Source of the DNA: Ophiobolus disseminans
Taxonomy: Eukaryota > Ascomycota > Dothideomycetes > Pleosporales > Phaeosphaeriaceae
Length of the DNA stretch: 64,000 nucleotides
Assembly: GCA_010093685.1 (NCBI GenBank)
Contig: MU006224.1
Span: 650,476-714,475 of the forward strand
Reading direction: 5' to 3'
Shown: positions 36,515 to 45,651 of the stretch, piece after piece
Layout of the letters: each line of letters begins with the position of its first letter
How positions within the stretch are numbered: position 1 is the first letter of the stretch
The notes under the pieces: generated by a model
Databases searched by the model: none
What the model saw: the letters and a program-made list of their open reading frames with translations, nothing else
Told to the model about the DNA's origin: nothing
Translations under genes and position numbers: made by a program

Positions 36515-36663
36515 GGTGTGGGAGGAAGGGAGAGGATTTAGGGGGGAGTTGGTGATGTGTGAGGACTTTAGAGCTTTGGAAGATTCATAAATATTTGAAC
36601 GCATTTGCATGATTTCTATCAACGCCGTCGCTATGCATAACCCCTCCAACCCTCCTCCACCCC

Positions 36664-38415
36664 TCAAAACTTCTTCTTCGGCCTCATATCCACAATCTCC
36701 AACGGCGCATTCGTCAACTCAACCACATGCCCCGGCTTCCTCGCCTCAGTATATATATTATCCACATCATGCGGGTGAAAGATGCCTGGTTTAGAGCAAT
36801 TCAGGATAGCTTGCTTTCCTGGTGGATCCGTGAGACGGAAACAACCCCAACTACATAACTATCAGCATAACTCCATGGCAACATGTAGAGGGTGGGATAG
36901 ATATGACATACCTCGGCTCCTTCGACGGCGCACACACAATCGCAATACTCTCGGGCATCATAACCTGATACCCAACATGCGTATGTAAATCCCTACTACT
37001 CATAAAGCACGTCTGCGTCGGATGCGTATGAATCCATCCAATAACCAACAACTCCTCCTTATCACAATAATCAAAGAGTTCCTCCTCGTTCAGCGTCTCG
37101 CACGTATCACTAGTACTAGTCTGCTCGGGCACAACAAGCCGTGTGATGAACATAGCATTCGACTTTAGGATGCCGCAGAGCATGCCGCATGTTTCGAGAT
37201 TGAGGCGCGTGTTGGAGGACGCAACGTTGAGGAATTGTTGGCGCAGTTGGGAGGGAAGGAAGACGGGGCGGAGGGCGTCGCCGTTTTCGAGGTAGGCGGA
37301 GGGTTTGAAGGAGAAGTCGTCGAGCTCGGTGGAGGGTGTTGGGGGGCGGTTGTCTGGGACTTTGCTTGGTAGTGGTGGGGCGGAGGGGTGTGGTTGGGCG
37401 TACTTTCCGGGTACGGGTGGTGGTCGTGGATGTTCGAAGGCAGAGTTTCGGTTGGATGTCAGAGGTTTGGGGGGGAGTGGTGGTGGTATTGAGGGTGTGC
37501 CTGACGACCTGAAGATCTGTTCCTTGGGAGGTCGTGCTGGTGCTGTGTACGAGTCGCGGTATTGAGGGTCAGGGTAGGATGCGCCTGTTTCTGCTGACTT
37601 GTTGGGTACGGTAGGGTAGTAGTATGAGTATGTGTATCGAGAGGAGGGTTGCTGTGGAGGCTGCGGTTCTCTATGACCGTTTTGCTGCAGACGCGCCACC
37701 TCCTGAACTTGGTTCATAAGATCCCCACGATCATCGCCGCCAAGCTCATCCTGCCAGCTCTCCCATCTGCCTCCTGTTCGCCGCCGTTGCTCCTCCTCTT
37801 CTGAGACGCCATGTTGACGTACGCTTCTCCGGGCCGTGTCTCTCCTCCGCACTTCTCTCTGTGCCAGCCTTGTAGCTAGCGAGTGATGCTCCTGTGCATT
37901 AAGCGTAGGTCTAGAGTCGTACGACCTCCTCTTAGACCCTCCATCATGTATCGCGAGCCCGTCCAGCTCTTGTGCTAGGTTCTGGCCCTCTAGCGACTTC
38001 AGCGCATCCTGCTGCTTCCGTCTCCTCTCCTGGTATTCCTCATGCCTCTTCTTTATCCGCGGCGCAATCGTCTCGAGTTTCCTCAGATCGCTGTAGACTG
38101 TCTGCGTCGCGGCGTTGAGTGCTTTGCGATTGTGCGGCTGGTTCCGGTCGGGATGAGCCTGTAAGTTCTGGAGTACAAGATCGGCATGTCGGTACAGCAG
38201 GAGGTATGTCTGCGGGTCATTTCCTTCGGCTTCGTAGACTTGCGCCTGGAGCGTGGTAAGCTTCAGCAACGGTGACAGGCCAGGCAACGAACCTCTTTCT
38301 GCATGGTGCTGGCCGTGCGCAGCCAATTTGCCAGGGGGATATGTGCATTGTATGTGTAATTGCCCGCCTGCGCAACAACGTCCGAGATGCTCAAGGGGGC
38401 GTTGATAGAGGCCAT
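36664..38415 (-). CDS. sst2-like: AMSH/Sst2-like JAMM deubiquitinase, 547 aa
   Basis: Exons 38415..38293, 38245..36912 and 36850..36664; introns of 47 and 61 nt. The N-terminus (residues ~1-110) is a USP8-dimerisation/MIT-like helical domain: NAHIPLANWLRTASTMQKEA followed by AEGNDPQTYLLLYRHADLV. A coiled basic region (EYQERRRKQQDALKSLEGQN) and a Pro-rich disordered segment (PPLPPKP, PPPVPGKY, APPLPSKVP) follow. The C-terminal JAMM zinc protease domain has ETCGMLCG with the catalytic Glu, the HTHP...SSRDLHTH zinc motif and QVMMPESIAIVCAP. The insert with TCETLNEEELFDYCDKEELLVIGW matches AMSH-type enzymes that cleave Lys63-linked ubiquitin on endosomes with ESCRT. The ending (DIVDMRPKKKF-like) is the usual one. 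The Pro-rich motifs could bind SH3 or Bro1-type partners. Confidence 0.94.
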
Positions 38416-38897
38416 TGTGGGGGACGCGGCGGGTGTAGTGGGGTAGAAGACCGGCGGTGGTGAGAGGTAGAAGGCAGCGACGAGTCGCAATGGAAGGGAC
38501 CGTCTATCGGTGTGGGTGCAGATGACGCGTCTTCATCTGCGCTGTGTGATGTGGCTTTTGGGGGTTGCCTGGGGAGAGTTTCATGGCTGGGCACTTTGAT
38601 GGTACATGTCTTGTAGCCACGGCGGGGCAAACAGCAGCGTCGAACAGCATGCCTAAGCCATGACATGTCTGTTATGTCAAGACCAGGGCTCCCAGTCACA
38701 AGAATAAGGATAATGGAATTGCCAAATATGGCAAATTGGAATCACGACCATTACATCACTCCTGCAGGAACGAGGCACATCGCGCTCTCACGTGTGCAAG
38801 CATCGAAGTACCATCCATGGATTTCCGAAAGCTTGACGCGTCTATACCCTAGTGATCCCCACGTGTAGTAAATCGTCTAGACATGATATCGCGTACA
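38416..38897. other. Intergenic: AMSH promoter and Pkr1 3' flank
   Basis: The 482 bp lie between the AMSH start and the Pkr1 stop on the same strand. Only short frames, nothing supportable. Confidence 0.4.
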
Positions 38898-39527
38898 TCA
38901 TTTATCCCCAGATTCCGACAGCTTCTCCCACTCGCTATCCGTGCTCAGGTCGCCAGTCGACTCCCCCAGGCTCTTCCTCTTCTTCAGCGCATCGTCCACG
39001 AGCGGCGCAAGCCTGGTAGTCGCGCCTGTAGTGCTCGCGCCTGCCGGTCCACCCCCAACGGCGGAAGCTTGGGGCGTCTGTTCGCGGCGGCTGCGCTCGT
39101 TGGGCTTATCGACTAGGACAGTGCTCTCAGACTCTGGTCTCGTTCTGCGTGCTTGGCTCGGCCGCTGTTTCTGGACCTCAAGCTCCGCATCCACTTCTGT
39201 GTCGTCGCCCGTGTCCATGCCCTCGCCTTCGTCTCCTGCATCCTCCGCGCTCCCACCCTTGTCCTTCCGTCGCGCCTCCCTTATGCGCTTTGCTTCCTCC
39301 TCGTGGGCCTGCGCAGCCCGGATCTCCGTCGCGAACCAGTTGATAGCCCACCAGAGGCCGCCGCAGAGGAAGGACAGGATAATGAAGTGTATGCTGTATG
39401 TCGCCAGGAGCATACCGAACAGTAGGAGTTGCAGTGCAGCGAAGGATGCATTTGTTGCGACGAGGAGGGTGGGTGTTGGTCCTGCAGTGAAGATGGACTC
39501 CCACAGGTTCTCGAAGAAGGACGGCAT
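38898..39527 (-). CDS. PKR1: V-ATPase assembly factor Pkr1 homologue, 209 aa
   Basis: Single exon. The N-terminus is highly characteristic: ENLWESIFTAGPTPTLLVAT followed by two membrane helices (NASFAALQLLLFGMLLATYS and HFIILSFLCGGLWWAINWFA). In yeast, Pkr1 is a small ER membrane protein that helps the Vo sector of the vacuolar ATPase assemble. The remaining ~130 residues form a charged, disordered cytosolic tail (EIRAAQAHEEEAKRIREARR, then Glu/Asp- and Ser/Thr-rich stretches), longer than in yeast, whose protein is about 120 residues. The C-terminus ends KLSESGDK and could carry phosphorylation sites. Start codon 39527 places the conserved block at residue ~5, as in the family. Confidence 0.93.
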   Translation of the reverse strand: MPSFFENLWESIFTAGPTPTLLVATNASFAALQLLLFGMLLATYSIHFIILSFLCGGLWWAINWFATEIRAAQAHEEEAKRIREARRKDKGGSAEDAGDEGEGMDTGDDTEVDAELEVQKQRPSQARRTRPESESTVLVDKPNERSRREQTPQASAVGGGPAGASTTGATTRLAPLVDDALKKRKSLGESTGDLSTDSEWEKLSESGDK

Positions 39528-40083
39528 GCTGAGTGGTGGTGGTTGCTACTAGTGTCAAGGGTGTGTTGTAGTGTTTGTTTCGGAGCTGGGCTCTGTGTTG
39601 TCGTTGCAGTGCTATTCTTGTAGTGACCCCGCAATTGCTGCCTGGCAAACAAGACAGATATAGCAGTAGAAGCTGCGACGTTGCGATACGGTATGTGAAG
39701 CTTTAGTGTGTACGTATGTGGCTATGGCCCGTCAGGCGCCAGTGAAGACTGGCGGGAGCGACGTGCTGAAGGGAGAGAGTCAAGCTCGCGGGGCTGGCAT
39801 CGGTCGGCAGGCATGCATCGATGGCCCGATGCGCGAATGCCGCGGCTGGTCGCGCGTGTGACCGACATATATTATTCCGAAGAGCTAGGCTCAAAGAACG
39901 ACATTGTAAAACATTAAACCAGATAGTTTACTCATTTGATTCATAGTCGCGCTCGAACGCCTCGTGATGTGATAATGTGATCCTGCTCCCAAGGGCTCCA
40001 CCCAGTCCATCTCAAACAAATAGATGAACTAAGCATGTAGTTACCAACTAATGCCTTCCTCGTTGACCATCCCATCTCAAGCC
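39528..40083. other. Intergenic: Pkr1 promoter and 3' flank of next gene
   Basis: The 556 bp contain no supportable gene. A short AT-rich stretch lies near 39865-39935. Confidence 0.4.
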
Positions 40084-40641
40084 TTACATGACAGCACAAT
40101 TCGTCGACGGCTTGCTCGTGTATCTATACTCATGGTAGCGCGAGCTCTTGCGCTTCCTTCGTCTCCTCCTGTCGTCAAAATCGACATCATACATGAACCC
40201 ATCATTGCAATTGTCGTAGCCGTTGCCCATCATGGGCCGATCTATCATCATGGGAGGAGGAGGCGGATAAGGGCCAGTAAGTCGATGATCGTACGCAAAT
40301 CCATTCATCGGCACCATAGCGCCAGCCATCATAGGAGGAGCGCCCCAACCGCCACCACCCATCATTGGCGCATGTCCCCATTGCCCAGGAATCGCATGGG
40401 GTCCACCGACGTAGCTTCGAATCAACTGATTGCAGCCCCATGGACCCTGAACCATCTCGATGGTTTCAGCGTCAGCAAATCCGCCGTGGCATGTTGGGCA
40501 GCTGTAAGGTGGTGCTATCAGGGTTTGGTAGGTTTGGCGATAGGGGCAGCTGAGGAGGTCGGACAGAAAGCCACAGGGTTGGCTCATAGAGATCCAGGAG
40601 TGACCGCAGGTTGGAGAGTCGTAGAGCGTGCAGCCACACAT
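40084..40641 (-). CDS. Cys-rich N-terminal, Gly/Met/Pro-rich fungal protein, 185 aa
   Basis: Single exon from ATG 40641 (MCGCTLYDSPTCGHSWISMS). The first ~60 residues contain eight Cys with His, including CGC, CGHSW, CGF, CPYRQTYQTL and CPTCHGGF, suggesting one or two zinc-binding knuckles. The middle is low-complexity and Met/Gly/Pro-rich (WGHAPMMGGGGWGAPPMMAG, PYPPPPPMMIDRPMMG). The tail has a basic run RRRRRKRKSSR that could act as a nuclear localisation or nucleic-acid-binding segment. I recognise no named family. The Cys spacing resembles short fungal orphan proteins with the CGC...CPTC pattern that I recall from related genomes, but this is recollection. Function unknown. Confidence 0.72.
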   Translation of the reverse strand: MCGCTLYDSPTCGHSWISMSQPCGFLSDLLSCPYRQTYQTLIAPPYSCPTCHGGFADAETIEMVQGPWGCNQLIRSYVGGPHAIPGQWGHAPMMGGGGWGAPPMMAGAMVPMNGFAYDHRLTGPYPPPPPMMIDRPMMGNGYDNCNDGFMYDVDFDDRRRRRKRKSSRYHEYRYTSKPSTNCAVM

Positions 40642-41043
40642 CTTGAAGTGGTGCTAGTCGTGTGGTAGGATGCGGTTGGCGACGTGAACGAGCGTGATAG
40701 TACTGCTCTGTGGATGATAGCTGTGTGTCCAGCTGTCAAACTTGTCTAGGAAAGCACCGGAAGTCTTGATGAAGTCTGGGACGCTTCTCGACAGTGTGGT
40801 TAAACGCCTACTCGTGAAGCGGAGAGAGGCGATTGATCAGGCGCATGAGAAGCGGAGGACTGGTTGCTGCTGTATATTGGTTACAACGTTGATACACCGT
40901 CGCAGTATATATAGTGTGCCCATTGGCGACCTGTGAAGCGTCCATGTGAAGTGTCTAAGATGTCATTTTCGATTTGGTGAAGCTGCCATCGTTTGTGGTG
41001 TGCTGTTGGGTTAACAACCACGAAGAATTCACCCCAAGTGCGA
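40642..41043. other. Intergenic
   Basis: The 402 bp hold the promoter of the Cys-rich gene and the 3' flank of SDHAF3. No further gene found. Confidence 0.4.
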
Positions 41044-41586
41044 TCACTGATCTGGTTTGGATTTGTGATTGTCAAGGGCATTCACAATGCTAACCTCCTC
41101 AGCGTCGGCATCATCTTGATTCTGTTTTTGAATTGCTTGCATGAGCTCGTATAGCTGACCGATTTGTTGGTCTGTACTAATTCAGCAAATGTGAAGAACG
41201 CTGGTCGGGTGTTCGTACCGCTCATCTTATCGATCTTGCCTTTGTCCATCTTATCACCCTTCCAGGAGTCCCCTTGGAGAGTTTGGGCGTACATTTGCCA
41301 CTCTGAGAGGAAGCCAATCTGCAGGCATTAGTTATGTTCGAATGGCTGGCTCATGTCCTAGACCTACAATTTGAACCGGGTTGTCGATGTCTTTGTGAGC
41401 CCTAAACTCTGCTTTAACATACATGTCGCCCAGTACACGCTGTTCCACATCCAATCTCTTTCTGTGCGTTCGTAGAATAGTCCGGTAAAGAGGAATGGGT
41501 GGCAATAATGCTGAAGGCGCCTGCCGGAATCCCCTCGACGCGCCTACATCCGTTGCCGTAGCCAGAAGTCTTGAGTATACACGCAT
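41044..41586 (-). CDS. ACN9/SDH7: Succinate dehydrogenase assembly factor 3 (SDHAF3/Acn9), 148 aa
   Basis: Three exons; from ATG 41586 they are 41586..41368, 41318..41219 and 41171..41044, with introns of 49 and 47 nt (GTAGGT...CTGCAG; GTACGA...TACAG). The frame also offers ATG 41649, giving 169 aa; I prefer 41586 because MRVYSRLLATATDVGASRG is a good mitochondrial presequence and fits family length. The LYR-type block LLPPIPLYRTILR is followed by VLGDMYVKAEFRAHKDIDNP and, after splicing, VQIIGFLSEWQMYAQTLQGD and MSDQQIGQLYELMQAIQ, all diagnostic of SDHAF3. It works in the mitochondrial matrix, protecting or helping insert iron-sulphur clusters into Sdh2 of complex II. Divergent with Mtq2, whose start is only 162 bp away. 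Confidence 0.95.
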
Positions 41587-41748
41587 ATTGCAATTGAAAG
41601 ATTTTAAAAAGTGCTGTTTGAGTGCGCCACGAGAAAGTGATGAATTCATGGTCGCGAAAATGTCTATGTAATGACCTAATGCCCGGCGTTAGGGTAGCTC
41701 CGTCCTCGCCCATTGGCTCCTTCCACGCGCAGCACCAACATCGACGAA
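41587..41748. promoter_or_regulatory. Compact bidirectional promoter, SDHAF3/Mtq2
   Basis: Only 162 bp (or 99 bp if SDHAF3 begins at 41649) separate the divergent start codons, so both transcripts must initiate inside this interval or within the neighbouring coding region. No TATA-like box is obvious. Confidence 0.45.
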
Positions 41749-42522
41749 ATGCCAATGATGCTGCCAACTCCTTCAACCTCGCACATCTGCTTCGATCGCG
41801 TCTACGAACCAGCCGAAGACTCTTATCTGCTGCTTGACACACTCTCGTCATCGTCCGAAACCGCGTTCCTGCGCGATCGCTTCCATGAGACGTCGTCAAC
41901 CCCGCCGTTGGTGCTCGAAGTAGGAGTCGGTTCGGGCGTCGTGCTAGCTTTTGTCGCTGCCAATCCTGGGACCATATTCGGTCGACATGATGTGCTGACA
42001 CTCGGAACGGATATCAACAGCTTCGCCTGCAAAGCTGCTGCACAGACCGTTCGACACGCGATAAAAGAGCGCGAAGATGACCGCTCTGTCTTCCTGGATG
42101 TGGTGAATGGCGACCTGGCATCTGCGATACGGCCGAATTCCATCGATGTCTTTGTGTTCAACCCACCATACGTGCCAGCCGAGTTACCGGATCTCTCGTG
42201 TCATGACCGGCACAACACGATTCCACACGGCAAGAAGGCGACCTCGTTCGAGCAAGACTCATATCTCCTGGAGCTGTCATACGCTGGAGGCGAGGACGGA
42301 ATGGTGGTGACGAACAGGATGCTGGAGCAGATACCCGAGATTTTGAGTGGAGAGGGAGGCGTTGCGTACGTGTTGTTGTGTGCGCAAAACAAGCCAGAAG
42401 TGGTGAAGCAGCGGATAAGAGATTGGGGTGGTGGGTGGATGGCGGAGACTGTGGGTTCGAGCGGAAAGAAGGCGGGTTGGGAGAAATTGGTGGTTGTGAG
42501 GATATGGAAGAGCGCTGGCTGA
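41749..42522 (+). CDS. MTQ2: eRF1 glutamine methyltransferase, Mtq2/HEMK2 family, 257 aa
   Basis: Single exon. The frame opens slightly upstream, but the first ATG is 41749 (MPMMLPTPSTSHICFDRVYE). The class I methyltransferase fold is clear: YEPAEDSYLLLDTL, the SAM-binding motif I VLEVGVGSGVV, GTDINSFACKAA at the end of strand 2, NGDLASAIRP, and the catalytic NPPYVP signature of N5-glutamine methyltransferases. The Mtq2 branch lacks the N-terminal helical domain of bacterial HemK, as here. With the partner Trm112 it methylates the Gln of the GGQ motif in release factor eRF1, affecting translation termination. Length matches the family. The kinase gene converges with 62 bp between stop codons. 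Confidence 0.94.
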   Translation: MPMMLPTPSTSHICFDRVYEPAEDSYLLLDTLSSSSETAFLRDRFHETSSTPPLVLEVGVGSGVVLAFVAANPGTIFGRHDVLTLGTDINSFACKAAAQTVRHAIKEREDDRSVFLDVVNGDLASAIRPNSIDVFVFNPPYVPAELPDLSCHDRHNTIPHGKKATSFEQDSYLLELSYAGGEDGMVVTNRMLEQIPEILSGEGGVAYVLLCAQNKPEVVKQRIRDWGGGWMAETVGSSGKKAGWEKLVVVRIWKSAG

Positions 42523-42584
42523 GTTGTCGAGCTTGTGCTTCTTGTCGTAGGTCGAGGTATTGAAGAGAAAAGGAGGTCGAGCGC

Positions 42585-43826
42585 TCAAGCGTCAGTCCCG
42601 AACTTGACGTCCATGTCCACCAAGGCTGTCTTGCCGCCCATCTTCTTCAACATGCTTCTAGCTTCCTGGCCCATGTCGTTGACCAGACGAAGCACGGTTG
42701 GTCTGGAACCCGGACTCATACTTAGGCACCGCTTCATCCACTTGTTCAGCTCGTCGCTGTACTGGTGGTTGTAACACCGTTTACCGTCCCTGAACTGCAC
42801 GACGCCCTGCTCTCGCTGCTGTTCAGCGGTGAGGTTGATCGGTGTTACCTTGCGAGGCACACGAGCATTGTAGTAATTAAGGATTTGCCCGTAGGCTTGT
42901 GCTGAATCCGTGTGCCGATTGTTCTCCGCAAACACCTCGGCCCTGAACTGGTCGGCGTCTTCCAGGGGGTAGTCACCTGTAGCCAGGTAGTGGATACAGG
43001 CTCCCAGAGCCCACGTCCCCGCCGCTCGAGTGTTGATGGTGGGGTTCTCTGGCGCCTGCCATCCAAACGAACCACATATCGATGGAAGCCGAGCTGTCGA
43101 CTTGTTGTAGTCGCGCGCGACTCCGAAATCGTGCAACTTGAATGATGGGTATGTCGACCCATTGTCGCTGACTAGGATGTTTTGCGGTTTGATGTCGCGG
43201 TGGAGCAGAACGTTGCGCTCCTCGCGATTGGGCCCCGCCTGGTTCTGGAGGACGGCGAGCCCCTGGCTCATCTGCAGGAAGGATCTCCAGATGTAGCTCT
43301 CTGGCACCGCCTTCCAATTCCTCGCATCGAACTTGGCTTCCTTCCAATCCATAAGGTCGCCGAGCGGATACGGCTCGAAGAAGGCGGTGCCGTGCTGGGG
43401 GTCTGGAGTGGCGGCGGAATAGTGAATTGGTTTCACTATCCTGTATTGAATGGATAGTTTGAGCAGAGTGAAGTTGTTGATTGAAGGCTGACTGATCCCC
43501 CGATGAGATGACTACATAACTAGTGGGTGGCTGGGGATCACCTGATCCCCAAATCTCATGTCCTTCAACATCCTGTTGCAGTCGGGTAGCTTTCCCAAGG
43601 CCTCGATTTCGATGGGGAGTTGGCGGTTTGGCTTTATCCACATGACCTTTATGAAGATCCTTTGCTTGCGGTTCGAGTTGCTGACCAGCAGCGAAACGTT
43701 GTTGTTCATCTTCTTCACCTCCTTCCATTCGCGCGGCTTCCATACGAATTCGCTTGTGGTGAGCTTTGAGCGTTTGCTACGACGGCCAGCGCCAGTAGCG
43801 GGTGTGGTGGCTTTGCGTTTGGTCAT
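42585..43826 (-). CDS. Protein kinase with degenerate glycine loop, 395 aa
   Basis: Exons 43826..43542 and 43487..42585; intron 43488..43541 (54 nt, GTGATC...AGTCAG) chosen because it makes the frame run through PSINNFTLLKLSIQYRIVKP. After a basic, NLS-like N-terminus (TKRKATTPATGAGRRSKRSK) the N-lobe has FIKVMW with the probable ATP Lys and an acidic helix (QLPIEIEALGKL), but no clear GxGxxG loop. The C-lobe is canonical: HRDIKPQNIL catalytic loop with Asp, Lys and Asn; DFGVAR metal site; GSFGWQAPE before the P+1 loop; and WALGACIHYLATGDYPLED. All catalytic residues except the loop are present, so activity is likely. It resembles fungal-specific kinases distantly related to NEK-like enzymes; I cannot name a subfamily. 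Role unknown, with nuclear location inferred. Confidence 0.86.
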
Positions 43827-44526
43827 ACTTTCGGTTGCTGGTTGAAAGTACGATGAAGATGAGTGAGATAGGAGTTGAGGTTGAAGAGAAGTATGCTGCA
43901 ATTACATGGGCTTATTATCATATATTCTCCATTCAACCCACTCATATATAATAGCTTGCAATCATTTACAATAGCAGCGTTTTCTGTTTAACTCGTCACA
44001 ATAGCAGGTAGGTGAAACTGAGCCTGATGGCGACGAAGTGAAAGAGAACTCGGAACTCAAAAACGAAGGACCTTTGACAGCATCCAGAAGATACGATCAG
44101 GTAGTCGTTTAACTACATCACATACATGAAGCTATACACAACTTTTTGTAGCGTGCCTATACTGAGATTCAATGGGAGGCATTCGACGAAATCTAGAGCA
44201 ACACCATCAACTGTGATAGACCTACGAAGATCTCCTTGTTGAGCCATAACTTGATATATTGAGTGCTACTAGTATTGTGGATCACGTCTAGAATGTCTGC
44301 TAGACTCTGGCTTTTCGAGGTTCTCTGGACTCGGTGAAGTTGTGGCCACGTGACTGGCGTCGGAGAATCCTCGGCCCGTGCAGCCTGGCCAGTCGCAATT
44401 TCCTAGCTGGAGCTTCCCCACCGACTGACCTCACTTCCGGCGGCGCAACAACAAGATATCGCAAATCATTCCAAATCAGAGTAACAATTCAAGAACCTCG
44501 GTCGCGCCACACAGATATCGGCAAAC
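43827..44526. other. Intergenic, divergent promoter region
   Basis: The 700 bp between the kinase and SmD1 starts contain both promoters and the SmD1 5' UTR. AT-rich around 43910-43960. No other feature supported. Confidence 0.4.
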
Positions 44527-45156
44527 ATGAAGCTCGTCAGGTGAGTTTGGCGACAACAGAGGCAGAATCGAGGCTAACATTACCGCGCAGGTTTCTCATG
44601 AAATGCCAGAATGAGACGGTCACAGTCGAACTCAAGAATGGTACGTTGATTCTCGTTGTCTCTTCTTGTACATGCCGACGAGGTTAGCCACTCGTCGGCA
44701 CCACAATACGTACACATAGACCTTACGATGCGCGCCTCGCGCAAACTCTCCTCTCTTTATACTCGACTCTTTTCTTTCGCCGATCTTACAAACCTTAACC
44801 TCCAAATAGGCTCAATCGTGAATGGCACCATTACCTCAGTCTCGCCCCTCATGAACATCGCGCTCCGAGCCGTCAAATACACGCCCAGGAACCGCGATAC
44901 TGTTACCCTTGACACAATGACTGTCCGCGGCTCAACGGTCCGATACATCATTCTCCCAGACTCTTTACCGCTGGACACCCTACTCATCGACGATGCGCCC
45001 AAGCCCAAGAACAAGGCGAGGAAAGAGGCAGACCGCGGAGGTGCTACGGGTGGACGTGGGGGCGGCGGACGCGGTGGAGGACGCGGCGGCGGTGGCCGTG
45101 GTGGTGGTCGTGGAAGGGGTGGAGATAGGGGCAGGGGCCGTGGACGGGGTTTCTAG
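44527..45156 (+). CDS. SMD1: Small nuclear ribonucleoprotein Sm D1, 136 aa
   Basis: Exons 44527..44540 (14 nt), 44591..44640 (50 nt) and 44810..45156; introns of 50 nt and 169 nt, the second unusually long here. It starts MKLVRFLMKCQNETVTVELK, the Sm1 fold of SmD1, continues NGSIVNGTITSVSPLMNIAL and ends the core with Sm2 motif VRGSTVRYIILPDSLPLDTL, strongly conserved to humans. The tail is a long RGG/GRG repeat (residues ~107-136), a substrate for arginine methylation that helps SMN/Gemin-type assembly in other eukaryotes. SmD1 is one of seven Sm proteins forming the ring on U1, U2, U4 and U5 snRNAs for splicing. The first coding exon has only 14 bases, so ORF calling misses the start. Confidence 0.97.
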
Positions 45157-45651
45157 GAGATTCCTGCTGGGGCACCCACAGGTCCTCGAGCCTGGGTTTC
45201 TGCACAGGAGGACGCAGGTTCGGCTACGGAGGAATAGCGTCTGCGCGTGAGACGAGACTGCAATTGGTAGGGGACTCCGTTCGTTTCAGACACTCGAGAT
45301 TGATGGTGCGTAACAGGATCGCCTTTGGATCGAACGTGGCATGCAAAGACTCAGATGAGAATGCGCGGCGTTTGGCAAAATTGGGTTTTGTGTATAGGTG
45401 AGGGATACACTCACGCGAAATGCAACATGATACCACTTCAAATACTTCTGGAAAGCTCTTTGCTATGTTTCATGCATTGCCATACAGAAAGTGCTGACTC
45501 CAGGATCGTCCTCCGTATATACGCCTAGCAAGCCTAGAATAACGGCTTACCGCGAATTCATCGTCCCATATAGGCATGAAACCAGCTTCAAATACCGCCG
45601 AAGCAGCTTTATCTGCTTTCCCTCAGACTTTCAGATGCCACCAGCCACCCC
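45157..45651. other. Intergenic, convergent 3' regions
   Basis: The 495 bp lie between the stop codons of SmD1 and the PARG-like gene. Nothing beyond the two 3' UTRs can be supported. Confidence 0.4.
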
